Positions 34,898-43,727 of a DNA stretch of 64,000 nucleotides are shown here, piece after piece. Source of the DNA: Opitutaceae bacterium (GTDB taxonomy: Bacteria > Verrucomicrobiota > Verrucomicrobiia > Opitutales > Opitutaceae); assembly GCA_027482185.1 (NCBI GenBank), contig JAIXWF010000019.1, forward strand, positions 372,001-436,000. The letters run 5' to 3'. A program made the position numbers and the translations under genes. Every line of letters begins with the position of its first letter. The first letter of the stretch is position 1. The notes beneath the pieces are model-generated. The model worked only from the letters and a program-made list of their open reading frames with translations, had not been told where the DNA came from and did not search any database.

Positions 34898-37800
34898 ATG
34901 CCCCCGCTCCGCCCCCTTCGCTCTCCCGCCCTCCGCCTTTCGCCTTGGGCCTCCGCCTTTCGCCTTTCGCCTTTCGCCTTTTTTCTTGGGTTGGCCGCCC
35001 TCCGCGCCGCCGACTCCGTCCCCGCGGATCTCGTGCTCACGCGCTTCTCCGGTCCCGACCTCACGCCCTGCGTCGCCACCCTCTGCGTTTCCGCCACCGG
35101 TGAGGTGTACGCCGGCGTCGATCTCAACGGCTCCCTCGGCAAAGGCCCCGGCAAGGGCCGCATCGTCAAACTCATCGACTCCGACCGCGACGGCGTCGCC
35201 GACCGCCACACGGTTTTCGCCGCCATCGACAATCCCCGCGGCCTCCTCGCCATCGGCACCAAGGTCTACGTCCTCCACACGCACTTCGGCCCCGACGGCC
35301 TCGCCACCGGCATGAACCTCGCCGTGCTCGAGGATGCGAACCGCGACGGCGTCGCCGACGGCCCCGCCACCGTCCTCGTCCGCGGGATCTGCGCCGCGAA
35401 GGCCATCAACGACCGCGGCACCGACCATTCCACCAACGGCATCCGCATGGGCATCGACGGCTGGATCTACATCGCCGTCGGCGATTTCGGCTTCGTCGAC
35501 GCCACCGGCACCGACGGCACCAAGCTCACCCTCCTCGGCGGCGGCGTCGCCCGCGTCCGGCCCGACGGCACCGAACTCGAACTCTACGCCACCGGCACGC
35601 GCAACGACTACGACGTCGCGATCGACCCCTTCCTCAACCTCTTCTCCCGCGGCAACACCAACGACGGCGGCGGCTGGAACATCCGTTTCCTCCACCTCGT
35701 GCAATCCGGCGAATACGGCTATCCGCGCCTCTTCAAAAATTTCGCCACCGAGATCATCCCCGCCCTCGAGGACCTCGGCGGCGGCTCCGGCGTCGGCGCC
35801 TTCTTCCTCTCCGAACCCACCTGGCCCGCGCGCTACAACAACCAGCCCCTCATGGCCGACTGGGGCCGCAAAGCCATCTTCCTCCACCGCCTCACGCCCG
35901 ACGGCGCCAGCTTCCGCCAGGAAGCCGAGGAGTTCGCCCAAGTTTCCCAAGTCACCGATCTCGACGTCGATCCCTCCGGTCAAATGTTCGTCGGCGCTTG
36001 GGACGGCGCCGGCTACAAAGGCGATCCCGGCAAGGGCTACGTCTCCCGCATCGTCCCCAAGAACTGGACCCACCGCGCGTTTCCCGATCTTGAGAAATTG
36101 AAACTGCCGGAACTCGTCGCGCTCCTGAGTTCGCCGAGCGCCACCACGCGTTTCTACGCGCAGCGCGAGCTCCTCGCCCGCCCCGCCGAAGTCGCCGCCG
36201 CCAAAATTGCCGTCACGGACGTCGTCCGCGATGCCGCCCTCTCCCCCGCTGTCCGCGTCGCCGCCCTCTTCACGCTCGCGCAACTCGACGCCGATCCGCG
36301 CGCGATGCTCCCCTTCGCCTCCGACAACGTGCTCCGCGAATTCGCGCTCCGCGCCGCCGCCGATCGCCTGCCGCGTCTGAAAAACACCGCCGTGCCGACC
36401 GCCCCGTTCGTCCTCGCTTTGGAAAACGGCACCCCGCGCGAACGCGCCGCCGCCGCCGTTGCCCTGGGACGAATCGGAAAATCCGACGCCGCCAAGGCCC
36501 TGCTTGCCCAGACCTACGCCAAGCCCGACGACGCCGGCGACAGCGACTTCACCCAGAAGGACACGCTCAAGGGCAACCGCGAGAGCCGCTTCACCTTGCC
36601 CGTGAAGCCGGGCAACGAACTGCGTTTCCATTTCTCCGCCACGACCTCCGAGGCCGCCAACGGCCCCGCGCAACTCGCGTTGAGCGAAGCGACCTTCACG
36701 CTCGCCGACGGCCAGAAACTGAATCTTTCGGTGATCAAACCCAAATCCGGCCAAGCCGTCGTCGGCGCCCCGATTCCCGAACCCGAATCCCCCAACGCCA
36801 AGGCGAAGAAAACCAAGAATGGCCCCTCCGGTCCCTCCCTCGTGCTCTCCGGCGCGTCGCTCGTCACCTTCACCGTCCCCGAAGGCGCCGTGTCGTTCGG
36901 CGCCCGCGCCGTGCGCGCCGGCCAGGGCGGGCCCGACGCCTCGATCGACTTCTTCGCCTCCACCGGCCGCGCCGGCGAAAACCGCCAGGTCTCCTATGCG
37001 CCGCGCCACGCGACGCCGAACTCCGCCGTTATCGTCCCGCACGTCGCCGCCCACGCCCTCGTCCGCCTCCGTGCCGTCGACGAATGCCTCGCCGCCATCG
37101 GCTCCGCCCGCGAAGACCTCGCCCTCTGGGCCCTGTCCTACCTGCACGAGGAACGCGCCGTCGACGGCCTCCTCGCCAAACTCGCCGCCACCAAGGCCCC
37201 GGCGCTCCGCGCGAAGCTCCTCACCACCCTCGCGCGCCTCTATCAAAAGGAAGCCGCCTACGACGCTTCCTGGTGGTGGGGCACGCGCCCCGACACCCGC
37301 GGGCCCTACTACAAACCCGTGACGTGGTCCGCCTCGCCGAAAATCGCCGCCGCCCTCGAGGCCGAGGCCGCCGGTGCCGCCGGCGAACGCGCCGATTTTC
37401 TCGCCCGCCTCAACGACTCGCACCGCCTCGGCCTCAAGGCCCTCGGCACCCGCCTGCCCGTCGTCGCCGACACGCCGTCCAAGCCCGCGATCGATCTCGC
37501 GAAAGTCGCGTCCCAGAGCGGCGCCGTGGCCACCACGCCCATCGAGGACCTGCTCGTCGCCGTCGAAAAACTGAAGCCCAATCCCGCCCGCGGCGCCGCG
37601 CTCTTCACCCAGCAAGGTTGCATCGCCTGCCACGCGCTCCAACCCGGCGGCGCCAGCCTCGGGCCCTACATGGGCCAGATCGGAGCCATCATGAATCCCG
37701 TGCAGATCGCCACCGCGATCGTCCGCCCCAACGACACGGTTTCCCAAGGCTTCCAGACGGTCAGCCTCACGCTCAAGGACGGCTCCGTCCGCGTCGGCTT

Positions 37801-37987
37801 CGCCACGGAAACGACCTCCGACAAGATCGTCCTGCGCGACATGGCCGGCGCCAGCAGCACCATCGCCACCGCCGACATCAAAGAGGAGAAACACCTTCCC
37901 GGCTCCATGATGCCCGAAGGCCTCGCCAACGCCCTCTCCCTCGAAGACTTCGCCGCCCTCGTCCACTTCCTCGCCGCGAAGAAGTAG
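34898..37987 (+). CDS. PVC-type haem-binding CxxCH protein with beta-propeller dehydrogenase domain
   Basis: 1029 residues. The start is the ATG before a leader that is coded by 7-nt repeats and ends near ALRAA. A membrane-bound-dehydrogenase-like propeller occupies ~40-390 (TNGIRMGIDGWIYIAVGDFG; NYDVAIDPFLNLFSRGNTNDGGGWN). HEAT-like repeats follow (~395-490), then a beta-rich insert (~545-700, LPVKPGNELRFHFSATTSE), more helical repeats (~720-850), and a cytochrome c domain with CIACH (Cys908, Cys911, His912). This is the Pirellula/Verrucomicrobium type (TIGR02604/TIGR02603 families), thought to oxidise sugars and pass electrons onwards in the periplasm. Between a sulfatase gene and a LacI gene. 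Confidence 0.85.
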   Translation: MPPLRPLRSPALRLSPWASAFRLSPFAFFLGLAALRAADSVPADLVLTRFSGPDLTPCVATLCVSATGEVYAGVDLNGSLGKGPGKGRIVKLIDSDRDGVADRHTVFAAIDNPRGLLAIGTKVYVLHTHFGPDGLATGMNLAVLEDANRDGVADGPATVLVRGICAAKAINDRGTDHSTNGIRMGIDGWIYIAVGDFGFVDATGTDGTKLTLLGGGVARVRPDGTELELYATGTRNDYDVAIDPFLNLFSRGNTNDGGGWNIRFLHLVQSGEYGYPRLFKNFATEIIPALEDLGGGSGVGAFFLSEPTWPARYNNQPLMADWGRKAIFLHRLTPDGASFRQEAEEFAQVSQVTDLDVDPSGQMFVGAWDGAGYKGDPGKGYVSRIVPKNWTHRAFPDLEKLKLPELVALLSSPSATTRFYAQRELLARPAEVAAAKIAVTDVVRDAALSPAVRVAALFTLAQLDADPRAMLPFASDNVLREFALRAAADRLPRLKNTAVPTAPFVLALENGTPRERAAAAVALGRIGKSDAAKALLAQTYAKPDDAGDSDFTQKDTLKGNRESRFTLPVKPGNELRFHFSATTSEAANGPAQLALSEATFTLADGQKLNLSVIKPKSGQAVVGAPIPEPESPNAKAKKTKNGPSGPSLVLSGASLVTFTVPEGAVSFGARAVRAGQGGPDASIDFFASTGRAGENRQVSYAPRHATPNSAVIVPHVAAHALVRLRAVDECLAAIGSAREDLALWALSYLHEERAVDGLLAKLAATKAPALRAKLLTTLARLYQKEAAYDASWWWGTRPDTRGPYYKPVTWSASPKIAAALEAEAAGAAGERADFLARLNDSHRLGLKALGTRLPVVADTPSKPAIDLAKVASQSGAVATTPIEDLLVAVEKLKPNPARGAALFTQQGCIACHALQPGGASLGPYMGQIGAIMNPVQIATAIVRPNDTVSQGFQTVSLTLKDGSVRVGFATETTSDKIVLRDMAGASSTIATADIKEEKHLPGSMMPEGLANALSLEDFAALVHFLAAKK
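34934..34981 (+). repeat. 7-nt repeats (CGCCTTT) inside a signal-peptide coding region
   Basis: CGCCTTT and CGCCTTG at 34934-34947, then four exact CGCCTTT units at 34954-34981. They encode LRLSPWASAFRLSPFAF in the leader of the PVC-type protein. The unit is the same as at 23071-23098. Confidence 0.8.
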
Positions 37988-38007
37988 GCCTGCGCCCCTC
38001 CTGCATG

Positions 38008-38044
38008 CTCCGTGAACTCGGAGCCGGGCTCCGCGCCCTCTGTG
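38008..38044 (+). repeat. CTCCGTG / CTCTGTG repeat pair
   Basis: CTCCGTG at 38008-38014 and the variant CTCTGTG at 38038-38044, just downstream of the PVC-type protein gene. Same family as the cluster at 34735. Confidence 0.5.
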
Positions 38045-38118
38045 TCCCAGCCCGCGGGCCGGATCTGCGTTCAGGCCGATCCGTGCCTTTCGGTTTCCGG
38101 GTTTCGTTCCGAGTCCTT

Positions 38119-38153
38119 CAGTTTCCGGTCTCCGGTCTCCGCACTCCGGTTTT
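38119..38153. repeat. Tandem array of five 7-nt units
   Basis: Five contiguous heptamers: CAGTTTC, CGGTCTC, CGGTCTC, CGCACTC, CGGTTTT. The last two bases overlap the stop codon of the LacI gene on the opposite strand. Confidence 0.65.
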
Positions 38154-39192
38154 ATCCCTCCCTCCTCATCGTCCGCCCCGGATTCCACACCGCATTGGCC
38201 GACAGCGTCACGGGATTCGCCGGCACGCCCGTCTCGTTGCGCTCCACCATCGCGGTCAACAAATCCACGGCCGCCGCCCCGATCGCCGCGCCGTCCTGCA
38301 CGCAGCCGCTGATCGGTCCGCCCAGCTCCCGCGCGCACATCGACAGGAAACCGATTTCTTCCGGCACCTTCCGCCCCGCCCGCACGAGCAGGTCGTGCAG
38401 GTTGCGCTCTTCGTTCTCGATCACGATGTCGGGCCGGAAATCGCGCAGCCAACGCGCCAGTTGCGCCGCGCCCGCCAAATCCTGCGTCGCGGGCACCGGC
38501 ACCGCCTCGGTTCCCGGCAGGTAGGTCCAAGCGGTGTGGAATCCGCCCTCCATCCGCCGGTCGTGCGCCGCGCTGAACGGCTCCCGCATCGGCAACAGCG
38601 GCCGCCGGTAGCCCGCCGCATGCGCCTGCTGCGCCGCCAACCGCCCGACCTGGTAGTGGTCGACCACCACGCGGTGCAGCAACGGCGTCATCCGCGCCGA
38701 GCCCATCCGCACCGCGGAAAACCACTCCCACCTCAGCTCCAGCTCCAGCGGCAGGTCGCTGCTCGGCCCCAGCAGAATCCCGTGCACGCCGCGCGCCCGC
38801 AGCATGTCGCTGAACCGCGCGTGCGACATCCCCGGCTCGTGCAGCCAGAATTCCCGTGTCTCGTACCCGCGCGCCGCCGCCTGCGCCCGCGCCCCGGTCA
38901 GCATCGCCCGCACCATCGCGGTGCGGTTGTCCCGCCAGCCTTCCCGCAGGCGCTGCGTGTTCACGATCGCCAGCACGGGCCGCATCGCCCGGTGCCCCGG
39001 ACGCCGCCGCGTGCGCATGTGCGCCGCCACCAGCGGATGGATCCGGTAGCCGAGCGCCGCCGCCGCCGCCGCGATCCCCTCCCGCGTCGCCGCGCCCACG
39101 CGGGGACTGTTCCGCAGCGCCAACGACACCGTCGAAACCGACACCCCCGCCCGCACCGCGACCTCGCGCATGGTGGGGACGGGCGATTTCAT
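38152..39192 (-). CDS. LacI family transcriptional regulator
   Basis: 346 residues. The canonical HTH is TMREVAVRAGVSVSTVSLALRNSPRVG, with the hinge region in ALGYRIHPLVAAHMRTRR. The effector-binding core has VLAIVNTQ, GVHGILLGPSS, RPDIVIENEERNLHDLL and the dimer-interface ending AVDLLTAMVERNETGVP. Family members bind sugars or nucleosides and repress nearby genes. It is divergent from the TonB receptor at 39337 over 144 bp and has a palindrome at its own start codon, so it likely controls both genes. This repeats the arrangement at 24113-28126. Confidence 0.92.
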   Translation of the reverse strand: MKSPVPTMREVAVRAGVSVSTVSLALRNSPRVGAATREGIAAAAAALGYRIHPLVAAHMRTRRRPGHRAMRPVLAIVNTQRLREGWRDNRTAMVRAMLTGARAQAAARGYETREFWLHEPGMSHARFSDMLRARGVHGILLGPSSDLPLELELRWEWFSAVRMGSARMTPLLHRVVVDHYQVGRLAAQQAHAAGYRRPLLPMREPFSAAHDRRMEGGFHTAWTYLPGTEAVPVPATQDLAGAAQLARWLRDFRPDIVIENEERNLHDLLVRAGRKVPEEIGFLSMCARELGGPISGCVQDGAAIGAAAVDLLTAMVERNETGVPANPVTLSANAVWNPGRTMRREG

Positions 39193-39206
39193 CGAACGAT
39201 GTGAAA
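39187..39206. promoter_or_regulatory. Candidate LacI-type operator at the regulator start codon
   Basis: TTTCA (39187-39191) and TGAAA (39202-39206) flank a centre that itself contains ATCG-AA-CGAT (39191-39200). The site covers the ATG of the LacI gene. The position suits autorepression, but the two symmetry centres differ by one base and no second copy was found. Confidence 0.35.
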
Positions 39207-39336
39207 TCCGGCGCACTTCCGCCGTCAACCGCTGTCCGCTACCTCTCTCCGCCAACTCCCCCCGCGCTCCACCCCGGCGCTCCCCCGGATGCCCCGCGTC
39301 CCGGAGAATCCCGCGGTGCGGCCGGAACCGCCACCC

Positions 39337-42012
39337 ATGAACTCCCTCCCCGCCGGCGCTCCCGCGCGCCGCCTCCTTGCCGCTGCCGCCGCGCTCGCCG
39401 CCGCGTTCTCCGCCCCCGCCCAGACCGCCCGGCCGGCCCCCGCCCCCGTCGCCGCCGCCGCAGAAACGATCACGCTTTCGCCGTTCACGGTGAACACGTC
39501 CAAGGACATCGGCTACATCGCCGCCGATTCCCTCCTCGCCGGCCGCCTCAGCACCGAGCTGCTGAAAACGCCGAGCGACATCACCGTCCTCACCCGCGAC
39601 TTCATCAACGACATCGGCGCGACCGATTACCTCGAGGCCTCCGCGTACCTGACCAACACCTACGCCACCCAGCCCGCCGGCCAGGACTTCGGCGCCCAGA
39701 ACAATTTCCGCGGTCTCGGCGGCGGTTTCCCCACCCGCAATTATTTCAAGCACAACAACACCCTCGACTTCTACAACGTCGAGCGCGTCGAGAGCGCCCG
39801 CGGCCCCAACGCCCTCCTCTTCGGCGACGGTATCGTCGGCGGTATCATCAATACGGTGACGAAACAGGCCAAGCCCGGCCGCACCTTCCACCAGTTCAAT
39901 ATCCGCACCGACTCCGAAGGCTCCCTCCGCGGCAACATCGACTCCAACGTCTCCTTCGGCCGCTACGCCGCCGTCCGCGTCAACCTCGTCAAGGCCGACG
40001 ACCGCAACTGGGTCGACACCTACTTCCGCAATCTCGTCGGCGCCACCGTGGCCGCCACCTACAAGCCCTGGCTCGCCGGCGAATTCCGCCTCGAGGCCGA
40101 GACCGGCGACCTCAAGCAGAACTACGCCCGCCAGAACTTCGGCGACAGCGTCTCGAATTGGAACGGCGTCGCCTGGCCCGGCTTCCAGCCCACCACCCCC
40201 GCCGGCGCCGTCGGCGTCGGCCGTTTCACCACCGACCGCCTCATCGACCTCCCCGGCGTCGGTCTCGTGAACCTCCTCAACTTCGGCAACACGCAGGGCA
40301 GCAACTTCGCCATCGATCCGAACAAGACCGCCTTCCTCAACAATCTCCCCGCCATCCCGCGCAACTTCAGCCTCCAGCCGTCCAACGCCTACGGCGACAC
40401 CCGCCGCCACCTCGTCGCGCTCTTCTACCAGCACGAGTGGAGCAAGCGCCTCTTCTCCGAGGTCGCCTTCCAGTTCGCCGGCTACAAGCGCGCCACCTTC
40501 GCCCCCGGCTTCGGCACCCTCCAGCGCGACATCAACCGGACCCTCCCCGGCGGCGCCGCCAATCCCAACTTCGGCAAACTCTACGCCGACGCCGCCCCCG
40601 CCAACGCCGACCAGGACAACCGCCACTACGATTTCCGTTTCGTCACCGCCTACGAACTTCCGATCCACGCCTGGAAACAGACCGTCAACGTCATGGCCAG
40701 CCGCCGCGTCGAATACTTCTACGCCCTCGACAGCCGCTGGATGCGCAACAACAACCCCGCCGTCGCGCTCCTCACCAACGGCGCCAACCAGTACTTCTTC
40801 CGCCAATACGAGGACAACATCCGCCTCGTCCCCCAGCGCCCCGCCGACACCGCCGTCTACACCTGGGAAAGCATCCCCACGCGCTACCGCAGCCAGCGCC
40901 AGCAACTCGACACCGTCCAGGCCGCCACCGTCTCCAGCTTCTGGGACGAACGCATCACCTTCGTCGGCGGCGCCCGCCGCGACAAGTATCAGAGCCGCGA
41001 GTACGCCGTCGGCAGCTTCAGCGCCGTCACCGGCCGCCCCGCCGCCCTCGCGACGCTGCGGAAGGAACTCACCGCCACCGTTTTTTCCGCCGGCGTGACG
41101 GTCTTCCCGGTCCGCTCCCTCGGCTTCTACGCCAACGTTTCCGAAACCTTCAATCCCATCGGCGCCGGCGATCCCAGTCTCTACCTCAAGCAATTCGACC
41201 AGACCAGCGGCCTCGGCTACTCCGGCGGTCTCCGCTTCCGCCTCATGGACGGCCGCATCGTCGGCTCCCTCGGCTGGTACGACACCACCGAGGAAAACCG
41301 CGTCACCGGCTACGGCGTCGCCGAAATCAACCGCATCTGGAACAACATCAACCGCACCGACCGCACCTTCCCGACCGCCTACCGCGACACCTCGGACATC
41401 TCCTCGGAAGGCTACGAACTCGATGTCGTCGCCAACCTGACGAAAAACTTCCGCCTCCGCGGCAATATCGCCACGCCGAAGACCAAGCAGTCGAACGCCC
41501 TCCCCGACACGATCAAGTACTTCAACGAGAACCTGCCGGTCTGGCAGGCCGCGCTCTCCGAGCCGACCACCACCAACATCAACCAGATCAATTCCGACAT
41601 CGCCGCCCTCCGCACCCGCATCCAAAGCGGCAACGAAGGCCGCGCCCTCAACAACCAGGCCGATTACAACGGCAGCATCTTCGGCAACTACACCTTCGAC
41701 CGCGGCGCGTTGAACCGCCTCAGCCTCGGCGGCGGCATCACCGTCCTCGGCCGCCGCATCATCGGCAACCAGGTGACCAACGCCTTCGACTACATCAAGG
41801 CCCCCGCGTACTACACGCTCTCCGCCACGGCGGGCTACACCGTGAAGATCGCCAACCGCAACGTGCGCCTCCAGCTCAACGTCAACAACCTCCTCGATTA
41901 CGACGAGCCGTTCTACACGAACGTCCGCACCCTCGCCGGCCGCAACTACCGCGACGCCTTCTACTACCTCGAGCCGCGCAAGTTCATCCTCAGCGCCACC
42001 CTCGATCTCTGA
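39337..42012 (+). CDS. TonB-dependent outer-membrane receptor
   Basis: 891 residues, signal peptide ending near SAPAQT. The TonB box lies at residues 43-52 (ETITLSPFTV), the same position as in the receptor at 25418, followed by SKDIGYIAADSLLAGRLSTELLKTP. The plug has SDITVLTRDFINDIGATDYLEASAYL, FRGLGGGFPTRNYF and VESARGPNALLFGDGIVGGIINTVTK; the barrel ends in ATLDL. The ATG chosen begins the signal peptide; an upstream in-frame ATG at 39289 gives a non-leader-like start. Divergent LacI gene upstream, strong terminator downstream, then two sulfatase genes. A sulfated oligosaccharide is a reasonable guess for the ligand. Confidence 0.9.
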   Translation: MNSLPAGAPARRLLAAAAALAAAFSAPAQTARPAPAPVAAAAETITLSPFTVNTSKDIGYIAADSLLAGRLSTELLKTPSDITVLTRDFINDIGATDYLEASAYLTNTYATQPAGQDFGAQNNFRGLGGGFPTRNYFKHNNTLDFYNVERVESARGPNALLFGDGIVGGIINTVTKQAKPGRTFHQFNIRTDSEGSLRGNIDSNVSFGRYAAVRVNLVKADDRNWVDTYFRNLVGATVAATYKPWLAGEFRLEAETGDLKQNYARQNFGDSVSNWNGVAWPGFQPTTPAGAVGVGRFTTDRLIDLPGVGLVNLLNFGNTQGSNFAIDPNKTAFLNNLPAIPRNFSLQPSNAYGDTRRHLVALFYQHEWSKRLFSEVAFQFAGYKRATFAPGFGTLQRDINRTLPGGAANPNFGKLYADAAPANADQDNRHYDFRFVTAYELPIHAWKQTVNVMASRRVEYFYALDSRWMRNNNPAVALLTNGANQYFFRQYEDNIRLVPQRPADTAVYTWESIPTRYRSQRQQLDTVQAATVSSFWDERITFVGGARRDKYQSREYAVGSFSAVTGRPAALATLRKELTATVFSAGVTVFPVRSLGFYANVSETFNPIGAGDPSLYLKQFDQTSGLGYSGGLRFRLMDGRIVGSLGWYDTTEENRVTGYGVAEINRIWNNINRTDRTFPTAYRDTSDISSEGYELDVVANLTKNFRLRGNIATPKTKQSNALPDTIKYFNENLPVWQAALSEPTTTNINQINSDIAALRTRIQSGNEGRALNNQADYNGSIFGNYTFDRGALNRLSLGGGITVLGRRIIGNQVTNAFDYIKAPAYYTLSATAGYTVKIANRNVRLQLNVNNLLDYDEPFYTNVRTLAGRNYRDAFYYLEPRKFILSATLDL

Positions 42013-42072
42013 CCCGGATCCGGCCCGCCCGGGTGCCGCCCGCCGGCGCCCGGCGCTCCGCGAATCGCCCGC

Positions 42073-42118
42073 ACACCCCGCCGGACCAGGGCCGTCCCTG
42101 CCCGCGCGGGGTGTTTTT
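42073..42118 (+). terminator. Intrinsic terminator after TonB receptor gene
   Basis: Outer stem ACACCCCGC (42073-42081) with GCGGGGTGT (42106-42114), then TTTT. Inside is a second hairpin CAGGG-CCGT-CCCTG (42087-42100). It ends the receptor transcript 60 bp after the stop. Confidence 0.82.
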
Positions 42119-42249
42119 CCGTCGGCCGCAGGTGTGCAGGCGGAGCTTTCCTCCGCCGTCTCTTCCCGCCTAGCTCATGGCCGCGGGCATCCCCGGCTCG
42201 CCCGGCCGCCGCTCCGCGTCGGCCGCATCCCGCCCGCTTTCCCCGCCCC

Positions 42250-43704
42250 ATGCCCCGCCTCCTCGCCTGCCTGGTCCTTGCCTGCGCCTTCGCGCTGTCC
42301 GCCTTCGCCGCCCCGGCCGCGCGCCCGCCCAACTTCCTCGTCATCTTCGCCGACGATCTCGGCTACAAGGACACCGGCTTCACCGGTTCCGATTTCTACG
42401 AGACGCCGCATCTCGATCGGCTCGCCGCCCGCGGCATGGTGTTCAACCACGCCTACGCCGGCGCCGGCAACTGCGCCCCGAGCCGCGCCTGCCTCCACTC
42501 CGGCCAATACAGTCCCCGCACCGGCGTCTACGCCGTGCAAACCACCGACCGCGGCCCGAAGGAACTCCAGCGTCTCGTCGCAATCCCCAACCGCGAAGAC
42601 CTCGCTTTGGAAAACGTCACCCTCGCCGAAGCCCTCAAGGCCGCCGGCTACGCCACCGGCCTCTTCGGCAAATGGCACCTCTCCGGCGATCCCGGCACCA
42701 AGCCCACCCAGCAGGGCTTCGACGTCTACTTCGATTCCCGCCTGCCCAACCCCAACACCCGCCGCGACGAACCCGACGACCCCAAGGGCGTCTTCTCGCT
42801 CACCCGCGCCGCCGGCGACTTCATCGCCGCGAATCGCGAGAAACCTTTCTTCGCCTTCGTCGCCCACCACGCCATCCACTCCGCGCTCGAGGCCCGCCCC
42901 GCCAGCCTCGCCAAGTTCGAGGCCAAGGCCAAAGGCGCCGCCCACCGCAACCCGCTCTATGCCGCCTGCGTGTACGACCTCGACGCCGGCGTCGGCCAAC
43001 TGCTCGCCCGCCTCGACGAACTCGGCCTCGCCGAAAACACGCTCGTGATCTTCACCTCCGACAACGGCGGCACCGGCCAATCCTCCCAGGAACCGCTCCG
43101 CGGCAACAAAGGCGCCTACTACGAGGGCGGCATCCGCGAGCCCTTCGTCGCCGCCTGGCCCGGCCGTATCCGCCCCGGCACCACGTGCGACATTCCGGTC
43201 ATCAATCTCGATCTCTACCCGACCTTCCTCGCCGCCGCCGGCGCCGCGTTGCCCGCCGGCAAAATCCTCGACGGCGAGAGCCTCCTCCCGCTGCTCACGG
43301 GCACCGCCGCCGCGCTGCGTCGCCCCTCGGTCTTCTGGCATTTCCCCGGCTACCTCGACAGCCCCGTCACCCGCGGCCGCGATCCCGTTTTCCGCACCCG
43401 CCCCGTCACCGCCATGCGCTCCGGCGACTGGAAACTGTTTCTCTACCACGAGGAATGGCAGCTCGACGGCGGCCGCGAAAAACTCGCGACCAACCGCGCC
43501 GTCGAACTCTACCGCCTGAGCGACGATCCCGGCGAACGCCGCGACCTCGCCCTCGTCGAGACCGCCCGCCGCGACGCGCTCCTCGACGAGTTGCTCGCCT
43601 GGCTCAAAGCGACGGACGCCAAGCTCCCGTCCGTTCCCAACCCCGCCTACCAGGCCGACGCCGCCGCCACCGGCAAAAAGAAGCGCCGCGCCGAAGCCAA
43701 GTGA
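42250..43704 (+). CDS. Type I sulfatase, exported
   Basis: 484 residues with a signal peptide to SAFAA. N-terminal block [17 protein letters not shown], formylglycine motif CAPSR (Cys75-Arg79) in [17 protein letters not shown], then LFGKWHLSG and TSDNGGTGQ. The C-terminal half has the conserved [16 protein letters not shown] and [16 protein letters not shown]. The basic tail KKKRRAEAK is unusual but shared in kind with the two neighbouring sulfatases. It should cleave a sulfate ester from a glycan outside the cytoplasm. A second sulfatase starts 23 bp after its stop, so both are likely co-transcribed and may remove sulfate from different positions. Confidence 0.92.
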   Translation: MPRLLACLVLACAFALSAFAAPAARPPNFLVIFADDLGYKDTGFTGSDFYETPHLDRLAARGMVFNHAYAGAGNCAPSRACLHSGQYSPRTGVYAVQTTDRGPKELQRLVAIPNREDLALENVTLAEALKAAGYATGLFGKWHLSGDPGTKPTQQGFDVYFDSRLPNPNTRRDEPDDPKGVFSLTRAAGDFIAANREKPFFAFVAHHAIHSALEARPASLAKFEAKAKGAAHRNPLYAACVYDLDAGVGQLLARLDELGLAENTLVIFTSDNGGTGQSSQEPLRGNKGAYYEGGIREPFVAAWPGRIRPGTTCDIPVINLDLYPTFLAAAGAALPAGKILDGESLLPLLTGTAAALRRPSVFWHFPGYLDSPVTRGRDPVFRTRPVTAMRSGDWKLFLYHEEWQLDGGREKLATNRAVELYRLSDDPGERRDLALVETARRDALLDELLAWLKATDAKLPSVPNPAYQADAAATGKKKRRAEAK

Positions 43705-43727
43705 TCCCCGCCCCTTCCTTCCCGCCC

